Below are positions 1 through 7,137 of a stretch of 9,684 bases of DNA, one piece after another. The translations under genes and the position numbers were made by a program. Numbering within the stretch: the stretch's first letter is position 1; every line of letters begins with the position of its first letter. The DNA is from Bacteroidota bacterium (GTDB lineage: Bacteria; Bacteroidota; Bacteroidia; SXHM01): the NCBI GenBank assembly GCA_005773695.1, contig SXHM01000167.1, forward strand, positions 1 through 9,684, given 5' to 3'. The notes beneath the pieces were generated by a model. That model was not told the DNA's origin. It worked only from the letters and a program-made list of their open reading frames with translations, and searched no databases.

Positions 1-108
1 CAGGAAGGTGAAATTGCCGAAACCGGAACCCACAATGAACTGTTAGGCAAAAACAGCATCTATAAGAAGCTTTACGATCTTCAGATGTTTCAATCTCCCG
101 CACAGTGA
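1..108 (+). CDS. ABC transporter ATP-binding/permease protein, C-terminal end only (MsbA-like)
   Basis: Only the last 35 codons and the TGA stop are present; the gene begins outside the window. The peptide contains GEIAETGTHNELL followed by YKKLYDLQ. This is the typical end of the nucleotide-binding domain of half-size ABC exporters of the MsbA/lipid exporter type, where the segment after the H-loop reads G-x-I-x-E-x-GTH-x-ELL and is followed by a short helix ending in KLYxLQ. By family knowledge such proteins flip lipids, lipid-linked glycans or drugs across the inner membrane using ATP. The stop overlaps the GTG start of the next gene, so the two are probably translationally coupled. The glycosyltransferase neighbour favours a surface-glycolipid role, but the substrate cannot be told from this fragment. 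Confidence 0.85.
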   Translation, partial: QEGEIAETGTHNELLGKNSIYKKLYDLQMFQSPAQ

Positions 109-1055
109 AAATTTCAGGATTTACCATGGTTAAGAATGCGGATAAACTTTATTATCCGATTAAGCAAAGCATTCTTTCCATACTCCCTATTGTTGATGAG
201 TTTATAGTAGCATTAGGTGATTGCGATCCAGATGATAACACACAAAGTATCATTGAAAGTATTGACAGCAGCAAGGTAAAAATTGTTCACACAGTTTGGG
301 ATTTAAAAAAATATCCCAACGGAACAGAGAATGCACACCAGACCGATATTGCAAAAAAGCATTGCACAGGCGACTGGCTATTTTATCTGCAGGCTGATGA
401 AGTAATTCATGAAAAGTATCTTCCTGTAATAAAACAACGCTGCGAGGAATTGTTGAAAGATAAAGAAGTGGAAGGGCTTCTATTTTCCTACAGACACTTT
501 TGGGGCGACTACAATCACTATGTCGACTCACACGGATGGTATCCACACGAAATAAGGATTATAAGAAATAACAAAGACATTCATTCCTGGGAAAGTGCAC
601 AATCATTCAGACGCATTCCTGATTTTGATGAAACAAATTACCGTCAGCAAAACGGAACCGCTAAACTTAAAGTAGCTAAAGTAGCTGCCGAAGTATTTCA
701 TTACGGTTGGGTAAGACCACCTGCATTGATGCAAAGCAAAAAAAAATCGCTTGACACAATACATAAAGGAACGGAAAAAGCTGAACAACTTTATAAAAGC
801 AGAACAACCGATTTCAATTACGGCCCTCTGAAAAAAACACCTGTTTTTAAAGGAACTCATCCTTCAGTTATGAAAGAGTCGATAGATAATTTCAACTGGG
901 CAAATGAACTTGACTACACAGGAACGCGCTATCCAACAAAACCTTCACACAAACATGAAGTGTTGAAAAACCGCATTCTTACATTTTTAGAAAAAACATT
1001 TCTGGGCGGAAAGCAAATAGGTGGCTTCAAAAATTACGTGCTGCTTAACAAATAA
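105..1055 (+). CDS. Family 2 glycosyltransferase
   Basis: This 316-residue protein opens with MKISGFTMVKNADKLYYP, the usual N-terminus of a GT-A fold family 2 glycosyltransferase common in Bacteroidota. The nucleotide-sugar binding segment is DEFIVALGDCDPDD (residues 31-44), and the metal-binding DxD-type motif is QADE (96-99) inside WLFYLQADEV. A later segment, PHEIRIIRN (147-155), fits the acceptor side. No signal peptide or membrane helix is visible, so it is probably cytoplasmic, transferring a sugar from a nucleotide donor to a surface glycan or lipid precursor. The start is GTG at 105; the next ATG at 126 would remove the conserved first strand. The GTG overlaps the stop of the ABC exporter gene (GTGA), which argues for an operon. 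Donor and acceptor are unknown. Confidence 0.85.
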   Translation: MKISGFTMVKNADKLYYPIKQSILSILPIVDEFIVALGDCDPDDNTQSIIESIDSSKVKIVHTVWDLKKYPNGTENAHQTDIAKKHCTGDWLFYLQADEVIHEKYLPVIKQRCEELLKDKEVEGLLFSYRHFWGDYNHYVDSHGWYPHEIRIIRNNKDIHSWESAQSFRRIPDFDETNYRQQNGTAKLKVAKVAAEVFHYGWVRPPALMQSKKKSLDTIHKGTEKAEQLYKSRTTDFNYGPLKKTPVFKGTHPSVMKESIDNFNWANELDYTGTRYPTKPSHKHEVLKNRILTFLEKTFLGGKQIGGFKNYVLLNK

Positions 1056-1162
1056 CTCAAGTGAATTTTTAGCAATAAAAACACAATGTTGAGTCCTGCC
1101 AACGCATCAAAATGATGTCAGCGAAATTCAGAGTTTTCAACTTTTTCACTAAAAATCTTGAG
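1056..1162. repeat. Nested imperfect inverted repeat, about 107 bp
   Basis: The element begins on the first base after the glycosyltransferase stop codon. Outer arms: CTCAAG (1056-1061) plus ATTTTTAG (1065-1072) on the left match CTAAAAAT (1149-1156) plus CTTGAG (1157-1162) on the right, 14 paired bases with a 3-base insertion on the left. Inside are GTTGA (1088-1092)/TCAAC (1137-1141), CTG (1096-1098)/CAG (1119-1121) and a central CATCA-AAA-TGATG (1105-1117). All pairs centre near 1109-1114, so one long interrupted hairpin is possible. It could be a miniature inverted-repeat element or a structured 3' end of the upstream mRNA. No clear target duplication or T-tract was seen. Confidence 0.45.
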
Positions 1163-1352
1163 AACACGATTTGAAATAAATCATAAATAAGAATAGATTT
1201 CTCAGAATGAACTAAACTATAACACTCTGTACAAGTATTGATTTCAAAGGAAAATAAAAAAGTGTAACCTTTGTTGGAGTGTTTGCGTTACAGTGTCGGT
1301 TTTGGAAATCACTAATTAACAATTAATAGTTAAAAACTTATTTGAAAAGTTG
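1163..1352. other. AT-rich intergenic stretch upstream of the basic protein gene
   Basis: No reading frame here resembles a gene. The only structure seen is an inverted pair TGTAAC (1263-1268) / GTTACA (1287-1292) separated by 18 bases, and a second pair AACACTC (1221-1227) / GAGTGTT (1277-1283). Both are short enough to be chance in AT-rich DNA, but they lie 60-130 bases upstream of the promoter at 1353-1382. Confidence 0.4.
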
Positions 1353-1382
1353 TTTGTGAAAAAAAATCTCAGCATAAATTTG
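1353..1382 (+). promoter_or_regulatory. Bacteroidota-type promoter for the Lys/Ala-rich protein gene
   Basis: A TTTG -33 element (1353-1356) and TAAATTTG -7 element (1375-1382) are separated by 18 bases, an exact match to the Bacteroidota consensus TTTG / TAnnTTTG. Transcription should begin about 1388-1390, giving a leader of about 45 bases that is A-rich just before the ATG at 1434, as is usual in this phylum where Shine-Dalgarno sites are rare. Confidence 0.7.
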
Positions 1383-1386
1383 AGAT
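1366..1386. promoter_or_regulatory. Inverted repeat overlapping the -7 element
   Basis: ATCTCA (1366-1371) and TGAGAT (1381-1386) form a perfect 6-bp inverted repeat with a 9-base centre that contains most of the TAAATTTG element. Its placement would suit an operator for a repressor or autoregulation, but a chance occurrence in AT-rich DNA cannot be excluded. Confidence 0.3.
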
Positions 1387-1433
1387 GTTTAAAACCAATA
1401 ATTATTGTTTAACTAAAAAAAACAAAAAACACC

Positions 1434-1640
1434 ATGGCTAAAGCAAAAAAACCTGCAGCAAAGAAAGCCGCTGCAAAACCAGCCGCTAAGAAAGCTGCTG
1501 CAAAAAAACCAGCTGCTAAGAAAAAAGCTGCTGCGAAAAAACCAGTAGCTAAGAAAAAAGCTGCTAAAAAACCAGCTGCTAAAAAAGCTGCTGCTAAAAA
1601 ACCAGCTGCTAAAAAAGCAGTTGCTAAAAAGAAAAAATAG
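1434..1640 (+). CDS. Histone-H1-like Lys/Ala/Pro-rich basic protein
   Basis: This 68-residue protein uses almost only three amino acids: 30 Lys, 29 Ala, 6 Pro, 2 Val and the initiator Met, with no acidic, aromatic or polar residue. Prolines sit at 7, 16, 26, 37, 47 and 57, so the unit is about ten residues (KPAAKKAAAK-like). This is the composition of eukaryotic H1 tails and of bacterial H1-like or AlgP-like tails, which bind DNA through charge and condense the nucleoid. Unlike many bacterial relatives there is no folded domain such as an HU or SWIB domain, so the protein is a free-standing tail. It has its own promoter and terminator, which supports it as a real monocistronic gene rather than a low-complexity accident. 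DNA binding is inferred from composition. Confidence 0.8.
   Translation: MAKAKKPAAKKAAAKPAAKKAAAKKPAAKKKAAAKKPVAKKKAAKKPAAKKAAAKKPAAKKAVAKKKK
1452..1637 (+). repeat. Degenerate tandem repeat of about 30 bp inside the basic protein gene
   Basis: The coding DNA is a series of about 30-base units built from AAA/AAG Lys codons and GCT/GCA Ala codons around a CCA or CCT Pro codon (example: AAACCAGCTGCTAAAAAAGC). Unit length varies by one codon (proline spacing 9, 10, 11, 10, 10 residues), as expected if units are gained and lost by slippage or unequal recombination. Confidence 0.7.
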
Positions 1641-1655
1641 GTTTTGCCTGTTTTT

Positions 1656-1691
1656 AAACAAAAAACCCTGCGCTAGCGGGGTTTTTTGTTT
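1656..1691 (+). terminator. Strong rho-independent terminator after the basic protein gene
   Basis: The core stem CAAAAAACCC (1659-1668) pairs perfectly with GGGTTTTTTG (1679-1688). It extends inward by a T-G wobble and two G-C pairs to a GCTA loop (1672-1675) and outward by three A-T pairs. The descending arm is T-rich (TTTTTTGTTTT), giving the U-tract. It lies 16 bases after the stop codon. The A-rich ascending arm means it could also work for minus-strand transcripts. Confidence 0.85.
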
Positions 1692-2054
1692 TACTGCTTT
1701 ACCACATCTGTAGTATAATTTTCATTCTAAGTTAAAAGACTTAAACAATAAATGCAGATGCTTAGTAATGAACTACCAAATTTTGAGTTTGCATTGACAT
1801 AAAGAACTTCATGCCTGTGTAAATTGCCATTTGCATTATTTACAAACAGCATATTAATGCTTAGAGTACTAAAATAGGTTCCGGAAATTCAGATAAAAAG
1901 ATATAATGATATTGACCTTATCAATCCGAGCAAAATATTTTGAAGATTAGAGCTCGATTACATCCAACTCTATAGTTCTTGATGAGTTAAGCATTCAGAT
2001 TCTAAAATACTGAAACATTAACACCCCAAAACCTTTAAAAATTTCTCAAATAAC
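1692..2054. other. AT-rich intergenic region between convergent genes
   Basis: About 360 bases between the terminator of the basic protein gene and the 3' end of the minus-strand barrel gene. The longest frame I followed is a roughly 42-codon minus-strand frame near 1740-1853 with no recognisable motif or plausible start region. I see no hairpin with a T-tract that would serve as a terminator for the barrel gene. I regard the stretch as non-coding or decayed. Confidence 0.5.
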
Positions 2055-3779
2055 CTAGAAATTCGCAGTCAGCCCCACCATAAAATTAAAACGCTGTGAA
2101 GGATACTGATTCCAGCGATAGTAACGATAAGACGCGATATTGTTAAAATTTACAAATGCAGAGAAACGCTGGTTGTAACGATATTCAACACCTAGATTTA
2201 CATCAATAAGATGTTTGATTTTTACATCATCATAGACTATAACACCAAGCGTATCCTGTGTGAAAGTGCGGCCAAACTGAGGACCTAAATAGTAAACATC
2301 AGTTGATATAATTATCTTGTCTTTCAGATTGTACTTACCTGTGAACTTACCTGTGATTGCCGGGCGATGCCAAGGCTGCAACTGTTTATCCATGCCATAA
2401 AAATTATAAGCAGCAGAAGCGTTCAGCATCAATTTCTCGCCTGCCTGAAAACCTAAATCACCACCAACGGTGAGTAACGAAGTTTTGTCGTAAACCACAT
2501 TGAAAACATTTCCGGCCACTGAACCGGTGTCAACCTGATTTACATAATAAGGCATGTTATCAATAAAACTCTGCGACACAAAAGCATTAAACGTCATCTT
2601 GGAACTGAACGCTCCGCGCAAGCCTGCAAATAACTTTGCTTGTTGGTTGCTATTTTTCATAGTAATGTCAGAAGCAATGAAAGGATTTTCGGAAGTTAGA
2701 CTGCGGAAACTGTTACGCTGCAAGTCTCCATTTGCACCTGCATAGAAGTAGAAAATATTTTCAACCAGTGAATACTGGAAATCCAACTGCGGATAAATAT
2801 AGCCTTTGGTTAAAGAGTCGGTTACATCCAATGCAGTTGCGATACCTACTTTCAGTTTCCATGTTTTTCCGTTGGTGGCAAAAGCTGCACGCAAGCGGGG
2901 AATAAAATTATTGCCGCCATGCACGGTCATTTTTTCGTTGTAATAATCCACACCTGCATCAATCAGCACATCCGATTTTTTAGAAACACTTTTTACAAGG
3001 TTTGCCATCACACCAACTTTGTTTTCAGTTGTTCCGAACTTGTCCTGAAAGTTATAGTAGTCAATACCGATTTTCTGCAACCATTTTGAAGGACGCAATT
3101 CCGAAGAAGTAAGATCAAACGAAGTTCCGACAAACGAAAAACGCTGCTTGGTTGCGCTTTTGCTGAAAGCAGGAAAGCTGTCTGACGGAAATGAATCAAC
3201 ATCAAAGCCATAGTGATGAACCACATTGCATTTGTAAGCAAGGTTACCGTTCAGCGTCCAATCTTTGAAAAATTTCTTACCGTCCAACACTAGTTCATTA
3301 TCGCTGAATTGTGGCGGACCAACTTCTTTCAGTTTTCCGTTCATGGAATAATGTTTCAGGTAAACGCTTCCAGCATAATCTTTACTGCGCAGGTTACTCA
3401 TGCTGAATTCAACCAATGGCGAAGTATAATTCCCGAAACCAACTTTCGCATAATGCTTGTAAAGTTTTTTCAGCGGCTCATCAACAATCTTTGCCGGTTT
3501 TATTTTCTCCGCTTTATATTCGGGTTTTTCACCTTTTTTCAAAATGGTGTAATTCAAAGGTGAGATCACCAATGTATCATCAACCACTTCCGGGTTCTCG
3601 CTGATCTTGATTGCATTTTTAGTGGCGCGGTCCGAAGGCTTGGTATGTTCAAACTCCATCTCCGGAAGGCTCTCCTTCGTTTGGGCAAGTGACACAAAAG
3701 GCACTAAAAACAATAAAGCCCCACCCAGCCTCCCCAAAGGGGAGGAGAAAAACGACCTATTAATATTTTTATTTTTCAT
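2055..3779 (-). CDS. Outer-membrane beta-barrel protein (TonB-dependent-receptor-like barrel without plug)
   Basis: This 574-residue protein has a signal peptide with hydrophobic core ALLFLVPFVSLAQ (residues 21-33) and probable cleavage near Ala-Gln. Then comes a charged, Lys/Pro-rich linker (about 35-105) and a long region of alternating polar and aromatic residues from about 110 to the end (YAKVGFGNYTSP, AGSVYLKHYS), typical of transmembrane beta strands. It ends in FNFMVGLTANF with a terminal Phe, the recognition signal for barrel insertion. No plug domain is present, so it is not a complete TonB-dependent receptor, although relatives are often labelled that way. It starts 3 bases after the stop of the TPR gene and is very likely co-translated and functionally linked with it. 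Residues SSPLGRLGGA (12-21) come from an inserted palindromic repeat. Cargo or role is unknown. Confidence 0.75.
   Translation of the reverse strand: MKNKNINRSFFSSPLGRLGGALLFLVPFVSLAQTKESLPEMEFEHTKPSDRATKNAIKISENPEVVDDTLVISPLNYTILKKGEKPEYKAEKIKPAKIVDEPLKKLYKHYAKVGFGNYTSPLVEFSMSNLRSKDYAGSVYLKHYSMNGKLKEVGPPQFSDNELVLDGKKFFKDWTLNGNLAYKCNVVHHYGFDVDSFPSDSFPAFSKSATKQRFSFVGTSFDLTSSELRPSKWLQKIGIDYYNFQDKFGTTENKVGVMANLVKSVSKKSDVLIDAGVDYYNEKMTVHGGNNFIPRLRAAFATNGKTWKLKVGIATALDVTDSLTKGYIYPQLDFQYSLVENIFYFYAGANGDLQRNSFRSLTSENPFIASDITMKNSNQQAKLFAGLRGAFSSKMTFNAFVSQSFIDNMPYYVNQVDTGSVAGNVFNVVYDKTSLLTVGGDLGFQAGEKLMLNASAAYNFYGMDKQLQPWHRPAITGKFTGKYNLKDKIIISTDVYYLGPQFGRTFTQDTLGVIVYDDVKIKHLIDVNLGVEYRYNQRFSAFVNFNNIASYRYYRWNQYPSQRFNFMVGLTANF
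3718..3745 (-). repeat. GC-rich palindromic repeat, copy 1 (inside the barrel signal peptide)
   Basis: A 7-bp hairpin CCTCCCC-AAA-GGGGAGG (3729-3745) is preceded by a GC-rich tail GCCCCACCCAG (3718-3728). The minus strand is read by the barrel gene as SSPLGRLGGA. G+C is far above the surrounding sequence. Copy 2 at 3817-3847 has the same hairpin-plus-tail layout in opposite orientation. Confidence 0.75.
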
Positions 3780-3782
3780 AGC

Positions 3783-6700
3783 TTATTCCTTATTATCATT
3801 TTGGTTTGGCTGCAAGCCCTCCCCCTCGGGGAGGGTTGGGAGGGGCTCTTCCTCCTCAAACAATTTCTGTTCTTTGTTATTCTCGTTAAACTGGATGTAG
3901 ATTTCTTCTTTTATTTTCATTTCCTTCATCAGTTCTTCATCGTTTTCGCGCTGAATAATAGCATTCAACTTTTCCTGCGCAATTTTTTTCAGGTCTTCAC
4001 CTTCGTATTTATCAATCAGGTTTTGCAGCGTAAGTTTTGCCTGGAAATCATCGTCCTTCGCAACATAATTATCCGCCAGCAGAATAAACGATTTTGCTAC
4101 CCAATACGGATAAGACGGGCGGTTACTGATAAGACTGATAATCGTTTTCTCGCACACATCATAATGTCCTTGTCTGTGTTGAATTGCTGCTACATTATAC
4201 TCCGCCTCTGCACCAACAGCAGTTTGCGATGAACCGGCAACCTTAGTAAAAGCAGCCAGAGCCAAACCTTCTTTTTCCTGTGCCAGTGCACATTTCGCAA
4301 TAATCAAATGTGCTTCATTAAAAACATCCTCCGCAATTTTCTCCATTGTAGTTACCTTCTCGGCATAGCGGGTGGCTTCATCATATTCGCCCAACGCATA
4401 ATTGCAGCGCATCAACCCGATGCGTGAGTTAATCAGGTTTTGCTCCACTTCCGCTACTTCTTCCAGAACAGCGAACATCAGTTTCGCATCACTATAATTT
4501 TTACGGAAGTAGTGAATATCCGCAGCACGTATCAACGATTTCTCAGTGAAAATATTTTTTGCTCTGCCAATTGCATAATTGTATCCTTCCAATGCTTCAT
4601 CATATTTCTTCAGCTGGTATGCAGATTCAGCACGGTAAAACTTGGCATTCAGTTCAAAATGACCATTCGGATATTTTGTGAGGTAGTTGTTAAAGCCATC
4701 ATACGCTTCAGAAAATTTAGACTCTAAATATTTCTTTTCGGCAACTTCATAATTAGCTGTATCCAGCGTAGCTACATTAAATCCGGGCGCATTTCCTTTC
4801 AACCAGTTTTCAAATTCTTCCAGTCTTCCGTTCTCCACATAAATCTTTTTTATCTGCAGCAACGCATCATTCTTTTCGGTTGTTCCCGGATAATCGGCAT
4901 ACACCTTTTTGAAAAGATCCAACGCTTGCTCATCGTTGTTTTGATTGTAATAAATCTGTGCGCTGGAAAGCAATGACTTTTTCACATAAGCTGATTTCGG
5001 ATGCTCATTAATCACACGCTGAAACCATGTCAACGCATTGTCAAGTCCATCACTCAACAAGTAACTTTCCGCAATCTCGTATTTCGCATCGGCTGAATAG
5101 GCTGAGTTCTTATAAGTGTTCAGCAACGATTCCAATGCAGCAATCTTCGATTCATTTTTATTCTGCAAGCCATAACAAACAGCAATCTGGAACAACGCAT
5201 AATCCACATCCAGTGCGGCAATTTTCACTGCCTTGTCGTAGAAATCAATTGCCAACTGATTTTCACGTGTCAGGAAATAACCGTCACCAATGCGGATATA
5301 AGCATCACACAACTTTTTGTTGTCATCCGATGAAGCAGCGTATTTTCTCAGCCACTGAATGGCATTCGCATAATCACCTTTCTTGAAATAAGCATAGCCC
5401 ATATTGTAGTTCACGGTCTTGTATTTATCATGGTTCACTCCCGGCACATACAGAAACTTGTTGTAGTCGGCAATAGCTCCATCGTAGTTGTTCAGCTTGT
5501 ATTTCGCTTCTCCTTTCCAGTAGTCAGCACCTGCCTCAATCTCTTTATCCATAGGGTATTTCAGTGAAAGGTCGAAATGTGCAATCGCGCTTTGGTAATT
5601 CAAATCGTTGAACAATTCCACGCCACGGTAATATGCAATGCGCTGATAGGTGCGCTTCATTTTATCATCTTTATTTTTGATGACATCAATGGATTCCAAC
5701 GCCTGCTTGTAGTTTTTGGTGGTGAGGTAAACATCCAGCAAAAATGAATAAGCCTCCTCAACGCGCGGTGATTGCGGGTTCTTGCGGATGTATTCTTCAA
5801 ACGCAGTTATCGCTTCGTTGTAAGGATTGAACGAAAGTTCGTAAGCTAATTTCGCATAATTGAACAAGGCATCTTCCTGTATTTCCTTGTCAAACTCAAA
5901 CGATGAAGCCTGTTTGAATGAGTTACGCGCTGCGGGTTTCTTGCCCGATTTCAGGTAGCAATCGGCAATGTTGTAATAAGCGATTTGTGTGAGTTTATCG
6001 GCATCTCCCGCAACTTTCTCTAAGTATGAGATAGCTTTTTCATAGTCACCACTTTTGTATAAAGCATAACCCAACTGGTAATTGTCCTCGCGAGTAACAA
6101 TACCAGCATTATTAACAAACAACTCCAATTGCGGAACTGCTTCTTTATACATTTCCTTGTTGAAATACGACTCGCCCACCAGCTTCGCAATCTCAGGAAC
6201 ACGCTTGGTATTAGCAGATGAAAGCAGCGGAGTTCCGTATTCAATCACCTTGTCGTATTTCTTCTGCAAAAAATAAAGTTGCGTAATGTAAAACGGAACC
6301 ACAGCACCAAAAATTTTGTCGTTTTCTAATTTCAGAAAATCCTGCAAAGCCGTTTCGTAATTCTCTTCTATGTAGGCAATGTGCGCGCTGTAATAGCTTG
6401 CGGGAGCCGAGTATTTATTCTCAATTCCCTTGATCTGGTCAAGGTTGGTCTTCGCATTTTTGAAATCAGTGAGCATAAAATAACTGTAGCCCGACTTGAA
6501 ATAATATTCAGCCAGTTCATCGTTATTCAAATCGTAGGTGTTCAGCTTTTCAAACCATTCCACCGCTTTTTTCCAGCTCTTTTTGCGGTATTGAAATTTA
6601 CCCATCTCAAACCAGGCAGCCTTTGTTTTCGGGCTTTCGGGTCGGGTATCAATAAAACGCTGCAATAGCATTTCAGCATCTTTGTGAAATAATTCAACGG

Positions 6701-6932
6701 CACACATAGCCGTATAAAACTCCGCATTCACACGTAAATCAAGCGGCAGATAAGCAGTCTGTGCCGTTACGTTTTCAAACTTTTCGCGGGCAGCGGCATA
6801 CTTCTCTTTCTCATACAACTCAGTGCCTGAGCGGTATTCCGCAGCTGGGTCAAGGTAATAGGCCGTTTTCTGCGCAACGGCAGAGAAGCCCCACATCAAC
6901 AAACCCGCAAGCATTATTTTACTTCGCATCAT
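3783..6932 (-). CDS. Large exported tetratricopeptide-repeat protein
   Basis: This 1049-residue protein begins with a signal peptide (about residues 1-20, ending SAVA before Gln) and is built almost entirely of TPR-like helical pairs. Visible units include EYRSGTELYEKEKYAAAREKF, LGYALYKSGDYEKAISYLEKV and MGYAYFKKGDYANAIQWLRKY. The pattern G/A-x-x-x-Y-x-x-x-x-Y-x-x-A recurs along the whole length, so it forms a long superhelix for protein binding in the periplasm, similar in style to BamD/YbgF-type TPR proteins but far longer. No enzymatic motif was seen. ATG-ATG occurs at 6932 and 6929; an AGGA sits four bases before the second, which may be the real start. The acidic C-terminus carries a repeat-derived stretch PLPTLPEGEG. 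Its partner is probably the barrel protein encoded next. No exact TAnnTTTG element was found upstream; TAAATTTTG there is one base too long. Confidence 0.8.
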   Translation of the reverse strand: MMRSKIMLAGLLMWGFSAVAQKTAYYLDPAAEYRSGTELYEKEKYAAAREKFENVTAQTAYLPLDLRVNAEFYTAMCAVELFHKDAEMLLQRFIDTRPESPKTKAAWFEMGKFQYRKKSWKKAVEWFEKLNTYDLNNDELAEYYFKSGYSYFMLTDFKNAKTNLDQIKGIENKYSAPASYYSAHIAYIEENYETALQDFLKLENDKIFGAVVPFYITQLYFLQKKYDKVIEYGTPLLSSANTKRVPEIAKLVGESYFNKEMYKEAVPQLELFVNNAGIVTREDNYQLGYALYKSGDYEKAISYLEKVAGDADKLTQIAYYNIADCYLKSGKKPAARNSFKQASSFEFDKEIQEDALFNYAKLAYELSFNPYNEAITAFEEYIRKNPQSPRVEEAYSFLLDVYLTTKNYKQALESIDVIKNKDDKMKRTYQRIAYYRGVELFNDLNYQSAIAHFDLSLKYPMDKEIEAGADYWKGEAKYKLNNYDGAIADYNKFLYVPGVNHDKYKTVNYNMGYAYFKKGDYANAIQWLRKYAASSDDNKKLCDAYIRIGDGYFLTRENQLAIDFYDKAVKIAALDVDYALFQIAVCYGLQNKNESKIAALESLLNTYKNSAYSADAKYEIAESYLLSDGLDNALTWFQRVINEHPKSAYVKKSLLSSAQIYYNQNNDEQALDLFKKVYADYPGTTEKNDALLQIKKIYVENGRLEEFENWLKGNAPGFNVATLDTANYEVAEKKYLESKFSEAYDGFNNYLTKYPNGHFELNAKFYRAESAYQLKKYDEALEGYNYAIGRAKNIFTEKSLIRAADIHYFRKNYSDAKLMFAVLEEVAEVEQNLINSRIGLMRCNYALGEYDEATRYAEKVTTMEKIAEDVFNEAHLIIAKCALAQEKEGLALAAFTKVAGSSQTAVGAEAEYNVAAIQHRQGHYDVCEKTIISLISNRPSYPYWVAKSFILLADNYVAKDDDFQAKLTLQNLIDKYEGEDLKKIAQEKLNAIIQRENDEELMKEMKIKEEIYIQFNENNKEQKLFEEEEPLPTLPEGEGLQPNQNDNKE
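3817..3847 (+). repeat. GC-rich palindromic repeat, copy 2 (inside the TPR protein C-terminus)
   Basis: An 8-bp perfect hairpin CCCTCCCC-CTC-GGGGAGGG (3817-3835) is followed by the tail TTGGGAGGGGCT (3836-3847). Read on the minus strand the tail is AGCCCCTCCCAA, close to the tail of copy 1 (GCCCCACCCAG), so the two copies are inverted with their hairpins facing each other across the gene junction. It is translated in the TPR frame as EPLPTLPEGEGL, about a dozen residues before the stop. Confidence 0.75.
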
Positions 6933-7060
6933 ATCCTACTTATTTGTTGCAAAATTTAGATTTTAGCATACACTTAATTGATACACACCCTTTAACTTAT
7001 TAACGCTGAAGTGTTGAAAGTATTGTGTGCGCTAATAATAAAAGTGGCTATAGGCTATCG

Positions 7061-7080
7061 TTTTCCCCTCTCGGAGAAAA
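7061..7080 (-). other. Hairpin with GAGA tetraloop downstream of the toxin gene
   Basis: On the minus strand TTTTCTCC-GAGA-GGGGAAAA forms an 8-bp stem (one U-G wobble) closed by a GNRA-type loop. On the plus strand the wobble becomes a C-A mismatch, so the structure is better in the minus-strand transcript leaving the toxin gene. No U-tract follows, so it is an mRNA 3' structure or weak terminator at most. Confidence 0.35.
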
Positions 7081-7137
7081 TGATACAAATCCGTTTGATT
7101 GCAATGAAATCTGGATGTGATTTATCCGACCGGAGTA

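Noticed and set aside
1263..1292. TGTAAC/GTTACA inverted pair as a regulator site
   Set aside because: Six-base arms 18 bases apart are common by chance and the pair is some 60 bases upstream of the promoter; recorded only in the intergenic description.
1413..1661. 82-codon minus-strand frame rich in Phe and Ser opposite the basic protein gene
   Set aside because: It is the mirror image of a Lys/Ala repeat; its composition follows from the plus-strand codons, and it has no promoter of its own.
1920..1958. The 12-mer ATCAATCCGAGC shared with 7891-7902, both followed by a GCTC-containing arm
   Set aside because: A few 12-base matches are expected by chance in a window of this size, and the sequence between the arms is unrelated.
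3607..3900. Plus-strand frame across the TPR/barrel junction containing PSGRVGRG
   Set aside because: It is the opposite strand of two well-supported genes; the open frame is produced by the GC-rich repeats.
7061..7080. Possible third, degenerate copy of the GC-rich palindromic repeat
   Set aside because: It lacks the GCCCC(A/T)CCCA tail and matches the hairpin only partly, so it is kept as a simple hairpin.
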